Positions 16,045-24,821 of a stretch of DNA of 64,000 nt are shown piece by piece. The stretch lies in NCBI RefSeq assembly GCF_011043775.1, contig NZ_JAAKXY010000004.1:1-64000 (forward strand), given 5' to 3'. This stretch comes from Natronolimnobius sp. AArcel1 (lineage in GTDB: Archaea > Halobacteriota > Halobacteria > Halobacteriales > Natrialbaceae). The notes under the pieces were generated by a model, which saw only the letters and a program-made list of their open reading frames with translations, searched no databases and was not told the DNA's origin. Each line of letters begins with the position of its first letter. The first letter of the stretch is position 1. The position numbers and the translations under genes are program-made.

Positions 16045-17871
16045 TTATTCTGGCTGCAGTCCGTTCTCGACCAGGTAGTGAGCGATACGGTTCGAGGTCA
16101 GCCAGTCGTCAGTCTCGAGGTCGAAGTCCCAGTCCTCAGCGTTGACGAAGTAGTGCTCACTCCATGGGAAGACGGTCACACCGGGAAGGAGCTGGTTGTG
16201 GACCCATGCGAGGTTCGACGAGTGCTCCATGAGTTCGTCTTCGTCGGCTGCAGTTGCGATGGCCTCGAGTTCCTCTTCGATGTTGAACGTGACCATGTCA
16301 CCGTCTGGGTTGCCAACTTCAGGCACTTCGACTTCTTCGTCGACGATGCCGGTTCGCTCGGTGAACAGTCCACGGTCTGGGTTGTTGAACTCTTCATCGA
16401 GGTCAGCGTATGGGTGGTAGTCACGCGCCATCCCGTAGTTTAGGTGGACGGTCAGGTCGTAGTCGAGGTTGGCGTCGGTCTCGGATTCCCAGGTTGGGAA
16501 TTCCTCGACGTAGTAGTCCATGTCGATACCGAACTCGGCGAGGTTGTTGGACATGACCTCTGAGTGGGTTTCGAACCAGTCACCGACTGGGAAGTTAAGC
16601 GTCCAGGTGTCGCCGTCAGGGGTGAGCCACTCGTCACCATCGTTCTCGAACCCGACATCCTCAAGCAGTTCAGCTGCCATGTCGGTGTCTTGTGGCGCGT
16701 AGTTTGGCATCGCATCGAGAACGTCCTCGTGGACGAAGTTCTCGACGTAGCCGTAGTCGATACCGGTCGAGTACTCGTCAACCGGGGTACCGGGTGCGGC
16801 GACCTCAACGAGGTTCTCCATGTCGATGGCGTAGGCGATTGCCTGACGCACTTCTGGGTACTCGCGGATGTACTCGTCTTCGATTCCGAAGATAATCGCG
16901 AACGACTGACCAGAGAACGACACCGGCGGTTCGTCGTAAATGTCTGGCAGGTCTTCGATGGTTGGGTCGTTGTGGACCCAGTCGACTTCGCCGGCCTGGG
17001 CACCTTCTTCGTCCGTGTAGACACCGTAGCGGAGGTAGAACTCCCAGTCCTGTGCGATTGGGTGCTCTGGGTTTGGAACCTGGTCGGCGTACTGTTCGTT
17101 GGCTTCGACGAACACGAACGGGCCGGAGAACAGTGCCTCGTCCCAGCTTGGTTCGAAGTTGAGCACGTCCTCACGAATGCTCTGCATTTCGTCTTCGTCT
17201 TCTGCCTCTTCGAACTGTTCGATGTAGGTGCCGTACTGTTCGTCGTTGACCTGCAGGATCGTCTCTGCCCAGTTGTTCATCCAGAGCTCTTCTTCGAGGT
17301 CAGTGTACTCGTCGCGAGGCTCGATAACGAGCGTGTAGTCGTCCTCGGCATAGATGCCTTCGTCAGGGTCGACGAAGTCCTGCATGCCCATCTCCATGTA
17401 GGCAGCAAGGCGCATCTCGGTCTCGAAGTCGTGAGCCGTAATGTCGTCGCCGTTGGACCAGCCGTACTCGTCGCTGATATCAATCGTGGTGGTCAGATCG
17501 TCGTCGATATCCCAGCCGTCGGCAATACGTTCAACGAACTCACCAGTTTCGGTGTTGTAGACGGAGAGATACTCGTTGGTGAACTCCTGGCCACCGTCGC
17601 CCGAGTCCCAGGCGGGAGTGTACGGGTTAAAGAGGTACTGGTCGTTGTACGGGTTGACGTCACCCGCGGGAACAGCTTCGTCCCACTCGTCTTCGTAGTT
17701 TTCGTTGTAGTCAACCTCAACAGTGTCGAGTTCCTGACCGGGAATAATGTCGCTAGCGTCGTCGTCGTCGCCACCGAAACAGCCTGCGAGTGCTGCTGCA
17801 CCGGTTGCCCCCGAAAGGGCCAATAGCTTTCTGCGTGACAGATATTCCTTGCGGTGATTGTTTGCTGGCAT
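16045..17871 (-). CDS. ABC transporter solute-binding lipoprotein, family 5 (peptide/oligosaccharide type), copy 1
   Basis: A 608-residue secreted receptor. The N-terminus has a twin-arginine motif (SRRKLLALSG) and a lipobox LAGC at about residue 31, so it should be Tat-exported and lipid-anchored. An acidic linker and the large SBP_bac_5 fold follow, including the conserved EPRDEYTDLE, IPNPEHPIAQ-like and AYAIDM segments. In archaea, family-5 proteins linked to Dpp-type transporters often bind sugars and oligosaccharides. Its place between xacE and a xylose dehydrogenase argues for xylo-oligosaccharides or pentoses (inference). It is a clear paralogue of 48641-50521. A TATA-like box centred at 17898 gives a leaderless start. 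Confidence 0.88.
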   Translation of the reverse strand: MPANNHRKEYLSRRKLLALSGATGAAALAGCFGGDDDDASDIIPGQELDTVEVDYNENYEDEWDEAVPAGDVNPYNDQYLFNPYTPAWDSGDGGQEFTNEYLSVYNTETGEFVERIADGWDIDDDLTTTIDISDEYGWSNGDDITAHDFETEMRLAAYMEMGMQDFVDPDEGIYAEDDYTLVIEPRDEYTDLEEELWMNNWAETILQVNDEQYGTYIEQFEEAEDEDEMQSIREDVLNFEPSWDEALFSGPFVFVEANEQYADQVPNPEHPIAQDWEFYLRYGVYTDEEGAQAGEVDWVHNDPTIEDLPDIYDEPPVSFSGQSFAIIFGIEDEYIREYPEVRQAIAYAIDMENLVEVAAPGTPVDEYSTGIDYGYVENFVHEDVLDAMPNYAPQDTDMAAELLEDVGFENDGDEWLTPDGDTWTLNFPVGDWFETHSEVMSNNLAEFGIDMDYYVEEFPTWESETDANLDYDLTVHLNYGMARDYHPYADLDEEFNNPDRGLFTERTGIVDEEVEVPEVGNPDGDMVTFNIEEELEAIATAADEDELMEHSSNLAWVHNQLLPGVTVFPWSEHYFVNAEDWDFDLETDDWLTSNRIAHYLVENGLQPE

Positions 17872-17893
17872 CGGACTAATATGTAGTATTATG

Positions 17894-17902
17894 CATTATA
17901 AA
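17894..17902 (-). promoter_or_regulatory. TATA-like box of solute-binding protein copy 1
   Basis: TTTATAATG on the minus strand, 26-27 bases before the ATG at 17871. Confidence 0.6.
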
Positions 17903-17986
17903 TGTTCCGGGAAGTGATTCGACCGATAGCTGAGCCCACGCTCGAGCGACAGGACGGACTATACTGCAGATCATGTGTCACGACAA

Positions 17987-17994
17987 CATGGTAC
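17987..17994. promoter_or_regulatory. CATGGTAC element
   Basis: CATGGTAC within ACAACATGGTAC, about 115 bases upstream of the solute-binding protein start and just past the end of the xylose dehydrogenase copy 2 gene. The same core occurs upstream of the second GH11 and the CHEV GH4 genes. Confidence 0.35.
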
Positions 17995-18021
17995 TGACCT
18001 GAGAGGTATAGCTGTTACGAT

Positions 18022-19101
18022 TCACAGGGTAATGGTCTCCTCACGCTCCGCCGCGTCGTACACTGCCTCGATTGCTTGCATGTCTACGTAGCCGTGTTCT
18101 GGCGTGGCTTCCGGCTCGCGTCCATCGAGGACGCAATCGGCGAAATAGTCGAACTCTTCTTCCATCTGATCGACCTGTGGCGTGTCAATGCGGACGGTGG
18201 TATTCGCGCGCGTCAGTTCCAACTCGCTTTCGGAGTGGAATGCTGGATCAATGGAAATTGTCCCATCCGTTCCAACGATCCGCAAGAAACTATCGAGTTG
18301 GGAGTGTTGGCTTGCCGTACAACTGATACAGACGCCCCCCTCGAGCATGACAGTGAACGCGGCGACCTCATCGGGAACGTCTCCGAAGTACTCGTGACTC
18401 GAGTCCATCATCGCCTGAACGGCAACCGGATCGCGCTCGAGGATAAAGCGGGTTGTGTTGAGCGGGTAGATACCGAGGTCAGTCACACTGGCACCGCGAC
18501 CGGCCATCTCGGGGTCCAGTCGCCACTGGTTTTCACCCCAGCCGACGATTGACTGGGACATGTTGCCGTGAACGTGGACCGGCTCACCGATTGCGCCCTC
18601 TCGAACGAGTTCTCGAGCGCGACGGACAGCAGGCTCGGTGTGCATCCGGTAGGCGATCATCGACGGGGCCTCGAGGTCGGCACAGTCATCGACGATTGCG
18701 TTGGCATCCTCGAGGGTCGCTTCCATCGGTTTCTCACAGAGGATGGCTTTCTCGTGGGCAACAGCACTTTCGACGAAGGTCTGGTGGCGTGCGTTTGGTG
18801 TACAGATGTAGACGGCATCGTAGGCATCGGTAGCGGCGCCATCCTGGAGTTCGTCGTACGTCAGTCCGTGTTCGATAGTTTCGTGATCGTCGACGAACCG
18901 TTCGGCCTTTTCTTTAGAGCTGCTCGCGGCGACGGTGGCTTCACAGAACGTTGAGTTGTTGATGGCTGGAATCGCCTTATCGGCCGTCCACCAGCCGAGA
19001 CCGATCAGTGCAAATCGGACGGGACCGTCCCCGTCATCTGCTACCTGCCAGTCTCGATGTGTGAACGAATCTAGATACGTCTGGAACGCATTCGGATCCA
19101 T
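18022..19101 (-). CDS. Gfo/Idh/MocA sugar dehydrogenase, xylose dehydrogenase paralogue (copy 2)
   Basis: A 359-residue paralogue of the xylose dehydrogenase at 9642-10727. It shares the ALIGLGWWTADKAIPAI Rossmann motif (about residues 31-47), LCEKPMEAT with the catalytic Lys, AYRMHTEPAVRRARELV and a common C-terminal domain. The two diverge in the acceptor-side loops (here MSQSIVGWGENQWRLDPEMAGRG), so substrate may differ: xylose, arabinose or glucose are all possible. The start at 19101 lies 26-27 bases from a TATA-like box (leaderless). It is divergent from the ABC ATPase operon. Confidence 0.83.
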   Translation of the reverse strand: MDPNAFQTYLDSFTHRDWQVADDGDGPVRFALIGLGWWTADKAIPAINNSTFCEATVAASSSKEKAERFVDDHETIEHGLTYDELQDGAATDAYDAVYICTPNARHQTFVESAVAHEKAILCEKPMEATLEDANAIVDDCADLEAPSMIAYRMHTEPAVRRARELVREGAIGEPVHVHGNMSQSIVGWGENQWRLDPEMAGRGASVTDLGIYPLNTTRFILERDPVAVQAMMDSSHEYFGDVPDEVAAFTVMLEGGVCISCTASQHSQLDSFLRIVGTDGTISIDPAFHSESELELTRANTTVRIDTPQVDQMEEEFDYFADCVLDGREPEATPEHGYVDMQAIEAVYDAAEREETITL

Positions 19102-19122
19102 GCGTGGGTGTTTACAATATGG

Positions 19123-19132
19123 AATAATAAAT
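19123..19132 (-). promoter_or_regulatory. TATA-like box of xylose dehydrogenase copy 2
   Basis: ATTTATTATT on the minus strand, centred about 26 bases before the ATG at 19101. Confidence 0.6.
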
Positions 19133-19276
19133 CGGTGCGGTTATGTGCGCCCCGGCCCCTCACCAGATACTGTGTGCCGGAGACGAATTATGATGATCGT
19201 TTCGCTCGCACGCGCGGGCGACAACAATCAATGCCCCGGTATGCAGCACCCGGCCGTGCCTGTTCAGGGGATGGAA

Positions 19277-19286
19277 TGATATATAT
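19277..19286 (+). promoter_or_regulatory. TATA-like box of the ABC ATPase operon
   Basis: TGATATATAT lies 105-115 bases upstream of the ATG at 19391. Unlike most genes here, the transcript would have a leader of about 85 bases, in keeping with the Shine-Dalgarno sequence found just before the start. Confidence 0.5.
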
Positions 19287-19374
19287 GAGAAAAGCCCGAA
19301 CGTGATACCCAATGACATGTGCCAGTACTGCGTGGTATCTTACCATGTATGACAACAGAGTGACTACGTTGGAC

Positions 19375-19382
19375 GGAGGTGA
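19375..19382 (+). promoter_or_regulatory. Shine-Dalgarno site that sets the start of the first ABC ATPase
   Basis: GGAGGTGA, a full match to the 16S anti-Shine-Dalgarno, ends eight bases before the ATG at 19391. It argues against the in-frame GTG at 19379, which lies inside the site. Confidence 0.65.
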
Positions 19383-19390
19383 CACAACCG

Positions 19391-20455
19391 ATGTCAAGTG
19401 AACAAATCGGAACGGTAGAGACAGGAGCACGAGCAGCGGGGGATCCAGTACTTACGGTCCGAGACGCAAATGTCCGGTTTGACATGGACAAGGGAACCTC
19501 GAAGGTTCTCAACAACGTCACCATGGACATCCAGCGTGGCGAGACCCTCGGCGTTGTCGGCGAAAGTGGGTCCGGCAAATCGATGTTTGCCGATGCCCTA
19601 CTCGACGCCGTCGTCGATCCCGGTATCTTGACCGGCGAGATTACCTACTACCCTGAAGACCGAGAACCAATCGACCTCCTCAACCTCGCCCCATGGGAAC
19701 TGCGCGAGGTCCGCTGGGAAGACATCTCGATGGTGTTCCAGGGCGCAATGAGCGCGTTCAACCCGACGATGTCCATCGGGGAACACTTCGAAGAAACCCT
19801 CGAGGCCCACGGCTGGGACATCGAACCCGGCCTCGAGCGCGCACAAGAACTCTTCGAAGACTTACACCTCGAGCCAAACCGGATGCTCTCGTCGTTCCCA
19901 CACGAACTCTCGGGTGGCCAGAAACAGCGCTGCCTGATCGCACTCAGTCTGATCCTCGAGCCCGAAGTTCTTGTCATGGACGAGCCGACGGCCGCGCTCG
20001 ACCTCTTGATGCAGCGGTCGATTCTCAATCTGCTGTACGACATCAAAGACAAGTACGATCTCACGCTGGTGTTCATCAGTCATGACCTGCCGATTGTCTC
20101 CGGCTTCGCCGACCGGCTGGCCGTTCTCTATGCATTCGAATTCGTCGAGATCGGTGAGGCAAACGAAATCCTCGGCAACGCCGCACACCCATACACGCGG
20201 GCGCTGTTGAAGTCCACACCGAACCTCGAGATTCCGCTCGACGAAATGAAGCCGATCGAAGGAGAGAGTCCTGACCCAGTCAGCCATCCAGAGGGTTGTT
20301 CGTACCACCCACGATGTCCACTCGGCGACGAACGCTGTGAGGTAGACGACCCAGAGTTCAGTCCAGTTAACGACAAACACGACGTTCGCTGTCACTACTG
20401 GGAACGAGCGGACGAAGCGGTCCCACTCGCATTTGGCGGTGATTCCGATGAGTAA
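19391..20455 (+). CDS. Dpp/Opp-type ABC transporter ATP-binding protein (DppD-like)
   Basis: A 354-residue ATPase. Walker A is GESGSGKSM (about residues 52-60), the signature is LSGGQKQR and Walker B is EVLVMDEPTAALD, followed by a C-terminal Cys-containing oligopeptide-transporter extension (CSYHPRCPLGDERC). In bacterial Dpp and Opp systems the C-terminal Cys residues can bind an Fe-S cluster. It forms an operon with the next gene, overlapping it by eight bases (ATGAGTAA). It should energise import of the solute delivered by the family-5 binding proteins. The permease is not adjacent; the likely partner is the fused permease at 40925. A Shine-Dalgarno site supports this start. Confidence 0.9.
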   Translation: MSSEQIGTVETGARAAGDPVLTVRDANVRFDMDKGTSKVLNNVTMDIQRGETLGVVGESGSGKSMFADALLDAVVDPGILTGEITYYPEDREPIDLLNLAPWELREVRWEDISMVFQGAMSAFNPTMSIGEHFEETLEAHGWDIEPGLERAQELFEDLHLEPNRMLSSFPHELSGGQKQRCLIALSLILEPEVLVMDEPTAALDLLMQRSILNLLYDIKDKYDLTLVFISHDLPIVSGFADRLAVLYAFEFVEIGEANEILGNAAHPYTRALLKSTPNLEIPLDEMKPIEGESPDPVSHPEGCSYHPRCPLGDERCEVDDPEFSPVNDKHDVRCHYWERADEAVPLAFGGDSDE

Positions 20456-21617
20456 TAGCAACAGTTCCAACGAGCCAGTGGTTTCGGTCCGCGACCTGCA
20501 AGTGCACTTCGAAGACTCGTCGATGCTCAACTCGATGACCCCCGAGTGGCTCAGCGACAAACTCGGGTTGCAAGAAGATCCCACAGTTCGAGCCGTCGAC
20601 AATATCGACCTCGATCTCGGCGAAAACGACGTACTCGCACTGGTCGGCGAGAGTGGCAGCGGCAAGACCACACTCGGCAAAACGATGGTCGGCCTGACTC
20701 GCCCCTCCGGTGGGACCGTCCAGTACCGCGGCCACGACATCTGGGAAGTCCGTGACGGTGACGACGACGGCACCACGTTCGAAGAGATCCGTCGATCACT
20801 GCAGATCATCCATCAGGACCCGGGCGCTGCACTCAACCCCTACCGCTCCGTCCTCGAGAACCTCGAGGTCCCACTCAAGCGCTGGCATCCCCACCTCAAC
20901 TTCGCCGAGCGCCGAAGCCGTATCCATCAGATGCTCGAGCGAACGGGAATTAGCCCACCAGAAGACTACGCCAACCGCTACGTCCACCAGCTGTCCGGTG
21001 GCGAACAACAGCGTGTTGCCCTGATTCGTGCCCTGCTGGTCGAACCGGAAGTCATCCTCGCAGACGAGGCCGTCTCCGCACTCGACGTGTCGCTTCGAAT
21101 CGGTGTGATGGACCTGTTCCTCGAGATGCAGGATCTGTTCGACACCTCCTTTGTCTTCATCAGCCACGACCTCGCGAACGCGCGCTATCTCGCGGGCAAG
21201 TCGGGCGGCAAAATCGGTGTGATGTATCTCGGTGAACTCGTCGAAATCGGCACGGCAGAAGAGATCATCCAGAACCCACAGCATCCCTACACCAAGGTCC
21301 TGCAGTGGGCAACGCCGGAACTCGATCCGGAGCGAGCCGAGGAATCGATGCGTGAATCACCGCCGGTCCGCAAAATCGACATTCCGGACGCAACCAACCC
21401 GCCGTCTGGCTGTCGGTTCCACACGCGTTGTCCTGAAGCACGCGAAGCGTGTAAACAGGAAACCCCCGATCTCTACGAGAGCGGCGGCGAGCAACACCAC
21501 CAGACGAAGTGTTTCCGCGAACTCGAGGACCACGAGTACTGGCAGAGCGAAGAACTCACTGACGATGGACTCGAGGAGACATCGGCGACGGACCAGACTG
21601 ACGAAGCGTCGTCGTGA
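20448..21617 (+). CDS. Dpp/Opp-type ABC transporter ATP-binding protein (DppF-like)
   Basis: A 389-residue second ATPase of the same transporter. Walker A is GESGSGKTTLGK (about residues 68-79), the signature LSGGEQQRVALIRALL and Walker B EVILADEAVSALDVS. The C-terminal extension has CRFHTRCPEAREAC, the usual oligopeptide-transporter Cys motif. It starts inside the stop region of the upstream gene, so the two are translationally coupled. The pair would form a heterodimeric motor on the membrane subunits. The acidic C-terminal tail is ordinary for a halophile. Confidence 0.9.
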   Translation: MSNSNSSNEPVVSVRDLQVHFEDSSMLNSMTPEWLSDKLGLQEDPTVRAVDNIDLDLGENDVLALVGESGSGKTTLGKTMVGLTRPSGGTVQYRGHDIWEVRDGDDDGTTFEEIRRSLQIIHQDPGAALNPYRSVLENLEVPLKRWHPHLNFAERRSRIHQMLERTGISPPEDYANRYVHQLSGGEQQRVALIRALLVEPEVILADEAVSALDVSLRIGVMDLFLEMQDLFDTSFVFISHDLANARYLAGKSGGKIGVMYLGELVEIGTAEEIIQNPQHPYTKVLQWATPELDPERAEESMRESPPVRKIDIPDATNPPSGCRFHTRCPEAREACKQETPDLYESGGEQHHQTKCFRELEDHEYWQSEELTDDGLEETSATDQTDEASS

Positions 21618-21682
21618 CGTTCTCGCCGATTGGAATTGGAGTTACAGATATCGTTTTGTTCGGTAGTGGTTGTTCGACACGG

Positions 21683-21904
21683 TCAGAACGGTTTCCAACC
21701 AATATACAGCACGATCGCGGTACCGATGAGTGTACAGCCGAGGACGATTGCGCTGACTTGGCTGATGACGTATGATGGTGTCCCGGGCTCGAGATGGAGA
21801 AACGCCCACCCAAGTACCAGCAACATCGTCGCCGACAGTGTGAACATCCAGATCCAGATCTGTTGTCCGAAACTGGAGGGTCGATTTGCGGAAGGGTTCG
21901 GCAT
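21683..21904 (-). CDS. Small two-helix membrane protein, unknown function
   Basis: A 73-residue protein with two clear hydrophobic helices (about residues 19-36 and 46-69) and a short polar N-terminus with GQQIWIWMF. The long competing frame on the same strand is less protein-like. It converges with the ABC ATPase operon. No family recognised; similar small integral membrane proteins are common in haloarchaea and are usually uncharacterised. Confidence 0.6.
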   Translation of the reverse strand: MPNPSANRPSSFGQQIWIWMFTLSATMLLVLGWAFLHLEPGTPSYVISQVSAIVLGCTLIGTAIVLYIGWKPF

Positions 21905-22145
21905 TTGTACGGGCGACTACTGGCTCAATATAGATAAACATCTGGGAGCGCGCTGCAGACGGACTGTTGTTCAGTAGTGTCGGTACAACCGAACTGTTCT
22001 GTGGATGGTCGAGCACAGAGACAGCGGATCTTCCGACTCGCCGAACACGAATATCGCACGACGGCATCGGACTCGAGACGGGCAACCAGTTTTCAGCCGT
22101 GGAAGACCGCATGATTGATATGGTGTGGTATCCTCTAGTACAAGT

Positions 22146-22394
22146 ATGATAGACGTTTACATGGAGCGGTTCGAGCATCCGTACTTGTTCGCACTCATTC
22201 CAGCTGCAGGCGTCTTTTTCGCCGCTGCGGTGGGCGCCACAGCAATTGGATCTGACTTCGTCGCTGGATTCCTGAGCCTGTATGCTTCGGTCATGCTGGT
22301 TCTGTGTGCACTCGGCTATGGGACGATTGCGCTGTTTTCGTTCAGCACCAAGTACCTCCGACAGTGGCGGATTAACCGCTCTGGATTCGAGTAA
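22146..22394 (+). CDS. Small two-helix membrane protein, unknown function
   Basis: An 82-residue protein starting MIDVYMERFEHPYLFAL, with two hydrophobic segments (about residues 15-33 and 38-64) and a basic C-terminal tail (KYLRQWRINRSG) that would stay inside by the positive-inside rule. The upstream in-frame start is weak. Convergent with the GH67 gene. I do not recognise a family and see no functional link to xylan use. Confidence 0.58.
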   Translation: MIDVYMERFEHPYLFALIPAAGVFFAAAVGATAIGSDFVAGFLSLYASVMLVLCALGYGTIALFSFSTKYLRQWRINRSGFE

Positions 22395-22562
22395 CGACAA
22401 CCATTTTCCAACCGTATCACTACAGCTCACCCCAATAGCTGCGGTGCTTTCGGTCTCGGTTCCGTGAACCTGAAGCAGGTGACACAATAGTTAGCGACCT
22501 CGAGTCCGATACTCGAGCGAGTTAGAACGGTAACGATCGCTCCGAGAAGTCAGACGGGCGGG

Positions 22563-24641
22563 TTAGTCGTCGCTCGGGATGCGCCCGTGTGCGTCTGGAA
22601 TATCAGACTTTTCGTAGAAGTACTCACACAGTGTCTCGCACCAGCGTTCTGCCTGCACGACGTGTTCGTCGAAGCGCTCGGCGACGTGGCGAGACCGGCG
22701 TTCGTCGACGGCGTCTTCGATGGACGTCCACTGTGTTCGCATCTCTCGAACGGCTTCGACGCCAGCGTGGCAGTTGTCATACAGCGTCTGGACGACGGTT
22801 CGCCCGTCCTCGAGTTCGTGGTCCCACTCGAGATGGTGGAAGAAGAGGAGGAGTTCTTTCGGACAGGACTCGAGGTCGTCGTAGCGCTCGGTGATCGGGT
22901 CGCGGTACTGGGCGGCGTAGCCGCTGCCCTTGGAGGTACGGTCGACGCCGATGCCGTCTTCGGTCGCGCCGATGTACTCTGGCCACTCCCACGGCGCAGC
23001 GTCGTAGTGGTTCTCCAACTTCTCCTCGCCGTTGTACATCATGTGCATCAGGCCGATACCGCCGGTGTGGTAGTCGATACAGGCCTGCCAAGAGTCGTGG
23101 AGAATCTCGCTGACGGCGTCGACGACGGCCTCGTCGTGGCCGAACGTCTGGCGGACCCACTCGTCGGTGATTTCCTCGGTCTCGAGGTCGGGGTTCCAGC
23201 AGAGTCGCCCGAAGCCGTAGAGATTCGACTGAAGAAGGTAGTTGCCGGTCCAACTGGGGTCTTCGCCGACGATACCGACGCCAGCGATGCCCTGTCCCTC
23301 GCGTTCGGCGAGCACGTCCTTGACGGGTGTTCCCTCGCCGTCGGCGTAAGTGTCGAACTCGAGGGCTTCTTTCCACATCGGGACGTGGTAGGTGGGGTGG
23401 ACACCCTGGCCGGTGTACTCGCCGGTAATCTGGAGTTCACAGCCCAGATCGGTCTCAGGCATTGCACCGAACAGCGTCGAGATGGGCTCGCGCTGCTGGA
23501 AGTCGATCGGGCCGTTTTTGATCTGGACGGTGACGTTGTCGTGGAACTCGCCGTCAATATGGGAGAAAGCCTCGTAGGCCTGGACGGCGCGGTCGTCGTG
23601 CTCGGAGTAGACGAACGCACGCCACCAGACGCGGCCACTGTGGCCCTCGAAGGCCTCGCCGAGAACGTTCGCGCCTTCCGCGTGGCTCCGGTCGTAATCG
23701 TACGGACCCGGCTGCCCCTCGGAGTCGGCCTTGACGAGGAAGCCGCCGAAATCGGGGATAATTTCGTAGATTTCGTCGACCTTGTCCTGCCACCACTGTT
23801 GGACGTCGGGATCGTGTGGATCTGCCGTCTCGAGGCCGCCCAGTCGGATCGGCGCGGCGTAGTTGACTGAGAGATAGATCTGGATGCCGTACCGGCGGAA
23901 GACCGAGGCGAGTGCCTCGAGTTTCTCGAGGTTCTTCCGTTCTAAGAGCTGCCAGCCGGCGCGTTCGGCGACGGCGTCGTTGGCGGTTGGGCGGTCAGGA
24001 ATGCCGGTGTTGACGTTGTTCGGGACGACGCCGTTGATGCCGACGGAGGAGAGCAGGCGCGCGTAGTCGAAGTACCGCTGTCGGGTGTCGGGCAGGCGCT
24101 CCCAGTCGAAGATGGACTGGCCCGCGTAGCCGCGTTCGACGGAGCGACGGAACGGGTTGTCCCAGTGGTTGATGATCCGGGAGTTGTTCGCCGGTTCAGA
24201 GACGATATCGAGATCGTCGACTGGCTCGCCGAGTGCGATGCGTCGCAGCAGGTCGAAGGTTCCGTAGACGAGACCCGCGTCGTTCGGGGCCGTAATGACG
24301 GTACACTCGTGGCCCTCCCACTCGACGGTCCGGATGACGTAGCTGTCCTCGGCGAGGTCCCAGACCTCGTCGGGGTCGATTGTCTGGTGAATCGGTTGCA
24401 TCTCCTCGGGATGGCCGATGACAAGGAAGTTCTCGACTGATCGTGGCGGATGCTGCCAGAAGTGTGGTTCTTCGCCGAGCATGCCCTCGAGACCGAGTTG
24501 GAGTTCGGCGCGAACAGCCCCGAGTTCGGGTGCGCCTTCGGAGACGTAGGCGTGTGAGAGTCGCTCGCGATACGCGGCGAGGTCGGCATCGGCGACGGGC
24601 TCGTACTGGAGCCAACAGTCGTCGTAGGTGGTGTCGAACAT
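22563..24641 (-). CDS. Alpha-glucuronidase, GH67
   Basis: A 692-residue cytoplasmic enzyme (no signal peptide) that releases 4-O-methyl-glucuronic acid from the non-reducing end of aldouronic acids, the products of GH10 action on glucuronoxylan. Family hallmarks: FLVKADSEGQPGPYDYD near residue 300 and HAEGANVL; IKNGPIDFQQREPISTLFGAM with the conserved Asp; and ELQITGEYTGQGVH with the conserved Glu. These motifs carry the catalytic acidic residues in characterised GH67 enzymes. Length matches the family. The start at 24641 (MFDTTYDDCWLQYEPV) leaves out a basic upstream extension unlikely to be coding. It is divergent from the first GH10 gene, and uxaC, which would use its product, lies about 5 kb away. 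Confidence 0.93.
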   Translation of the reverse strand: MFDTTYDDCWLQYEPVADADLAAYRERLSHAYVSEGAPELGAVRAELQLGLEGMLGEEPHFWQHPPRSVENFLVIGHPEEMQPIHQTIDPDEVWDLAEDSYVIRTVEWEGHECTVITAPNDAGLVYGTFDLLRRIALGEPVDDLDIVSEPANNSRIINHWDNPFRRSVERGYAGQSIFDWERLPDTRQRYFDYARLLSSVGINGVVPNNVNTGIPDRPTANDAVAERAGWQLLERKNLEKLEALASVFRRYGIQIYLSVNYAAPIRLGGLETADPHDPDVQQWWQDKVDEIYEIIPDFGGFLVKADSEGQPGPYDYDRSHAEGANVLGEAFEGHSGRVWWRAFVYSEHDDRAVQAYEAFSHIDGEFHDNVTVQIKNGPIDFQQREPISTLFGAMPETDLGCELQITGEYTGQGVHPTYHVPMWKEALEFDTYADGEGTPVKDVLAEREGQGIAGVGIVGEDPSWTGNYLLQSNLYGFGRLCWNPDLETEEITDEWVRQTFGHDEAVVDAVSEILHDSWQACIDYHTGGIGLMHMMYNGEEKLENHYDAAPWEWPEYIGATEDGIGVDRTSKGSGYAAQYRDPITERYDDLESCPKELLLFFHHLEWDHELEDGRTVVQTLYDNCHAGVEAVREMRTQWTSIEDAVDERRSRHVAERFDEHVVQAERWCETLCEYFYEKSDIPDAHGRIPSDD

Positions 24642-24786
24642 TCGTCTCGAGATGAAGCGTGACCGCGGTAAAAACGTTCCTTGTTCCCTGATTGAGTCCA
24701 CACTGTGTTGACACGCGTCGACTCGAGAGTAACACGTAATCGAAGTACGATTACAAATTACCGGGTGGCATTACTGGGATGAAAAT

Positions 24787-24796
24787 CATTATAATT
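24787..24796 (+). promoter_or_regulatory. TATA-like box of the first GH10 gene
   Basis: CATTATAATT, centred about 30 bases before the ATG at 24822. Confidence 0.6.
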
Positions 24797-24821
24797 GGGT
24801 AGTCGCTAGGTCACGTGTAGC

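Noticed and set aside
21642-22487. 281-residue minus-strand ORF
   Set aside because: Composition and lack of motifs point to a shadow; the two small membrane-protein frames in the same stretch are more protein-like.
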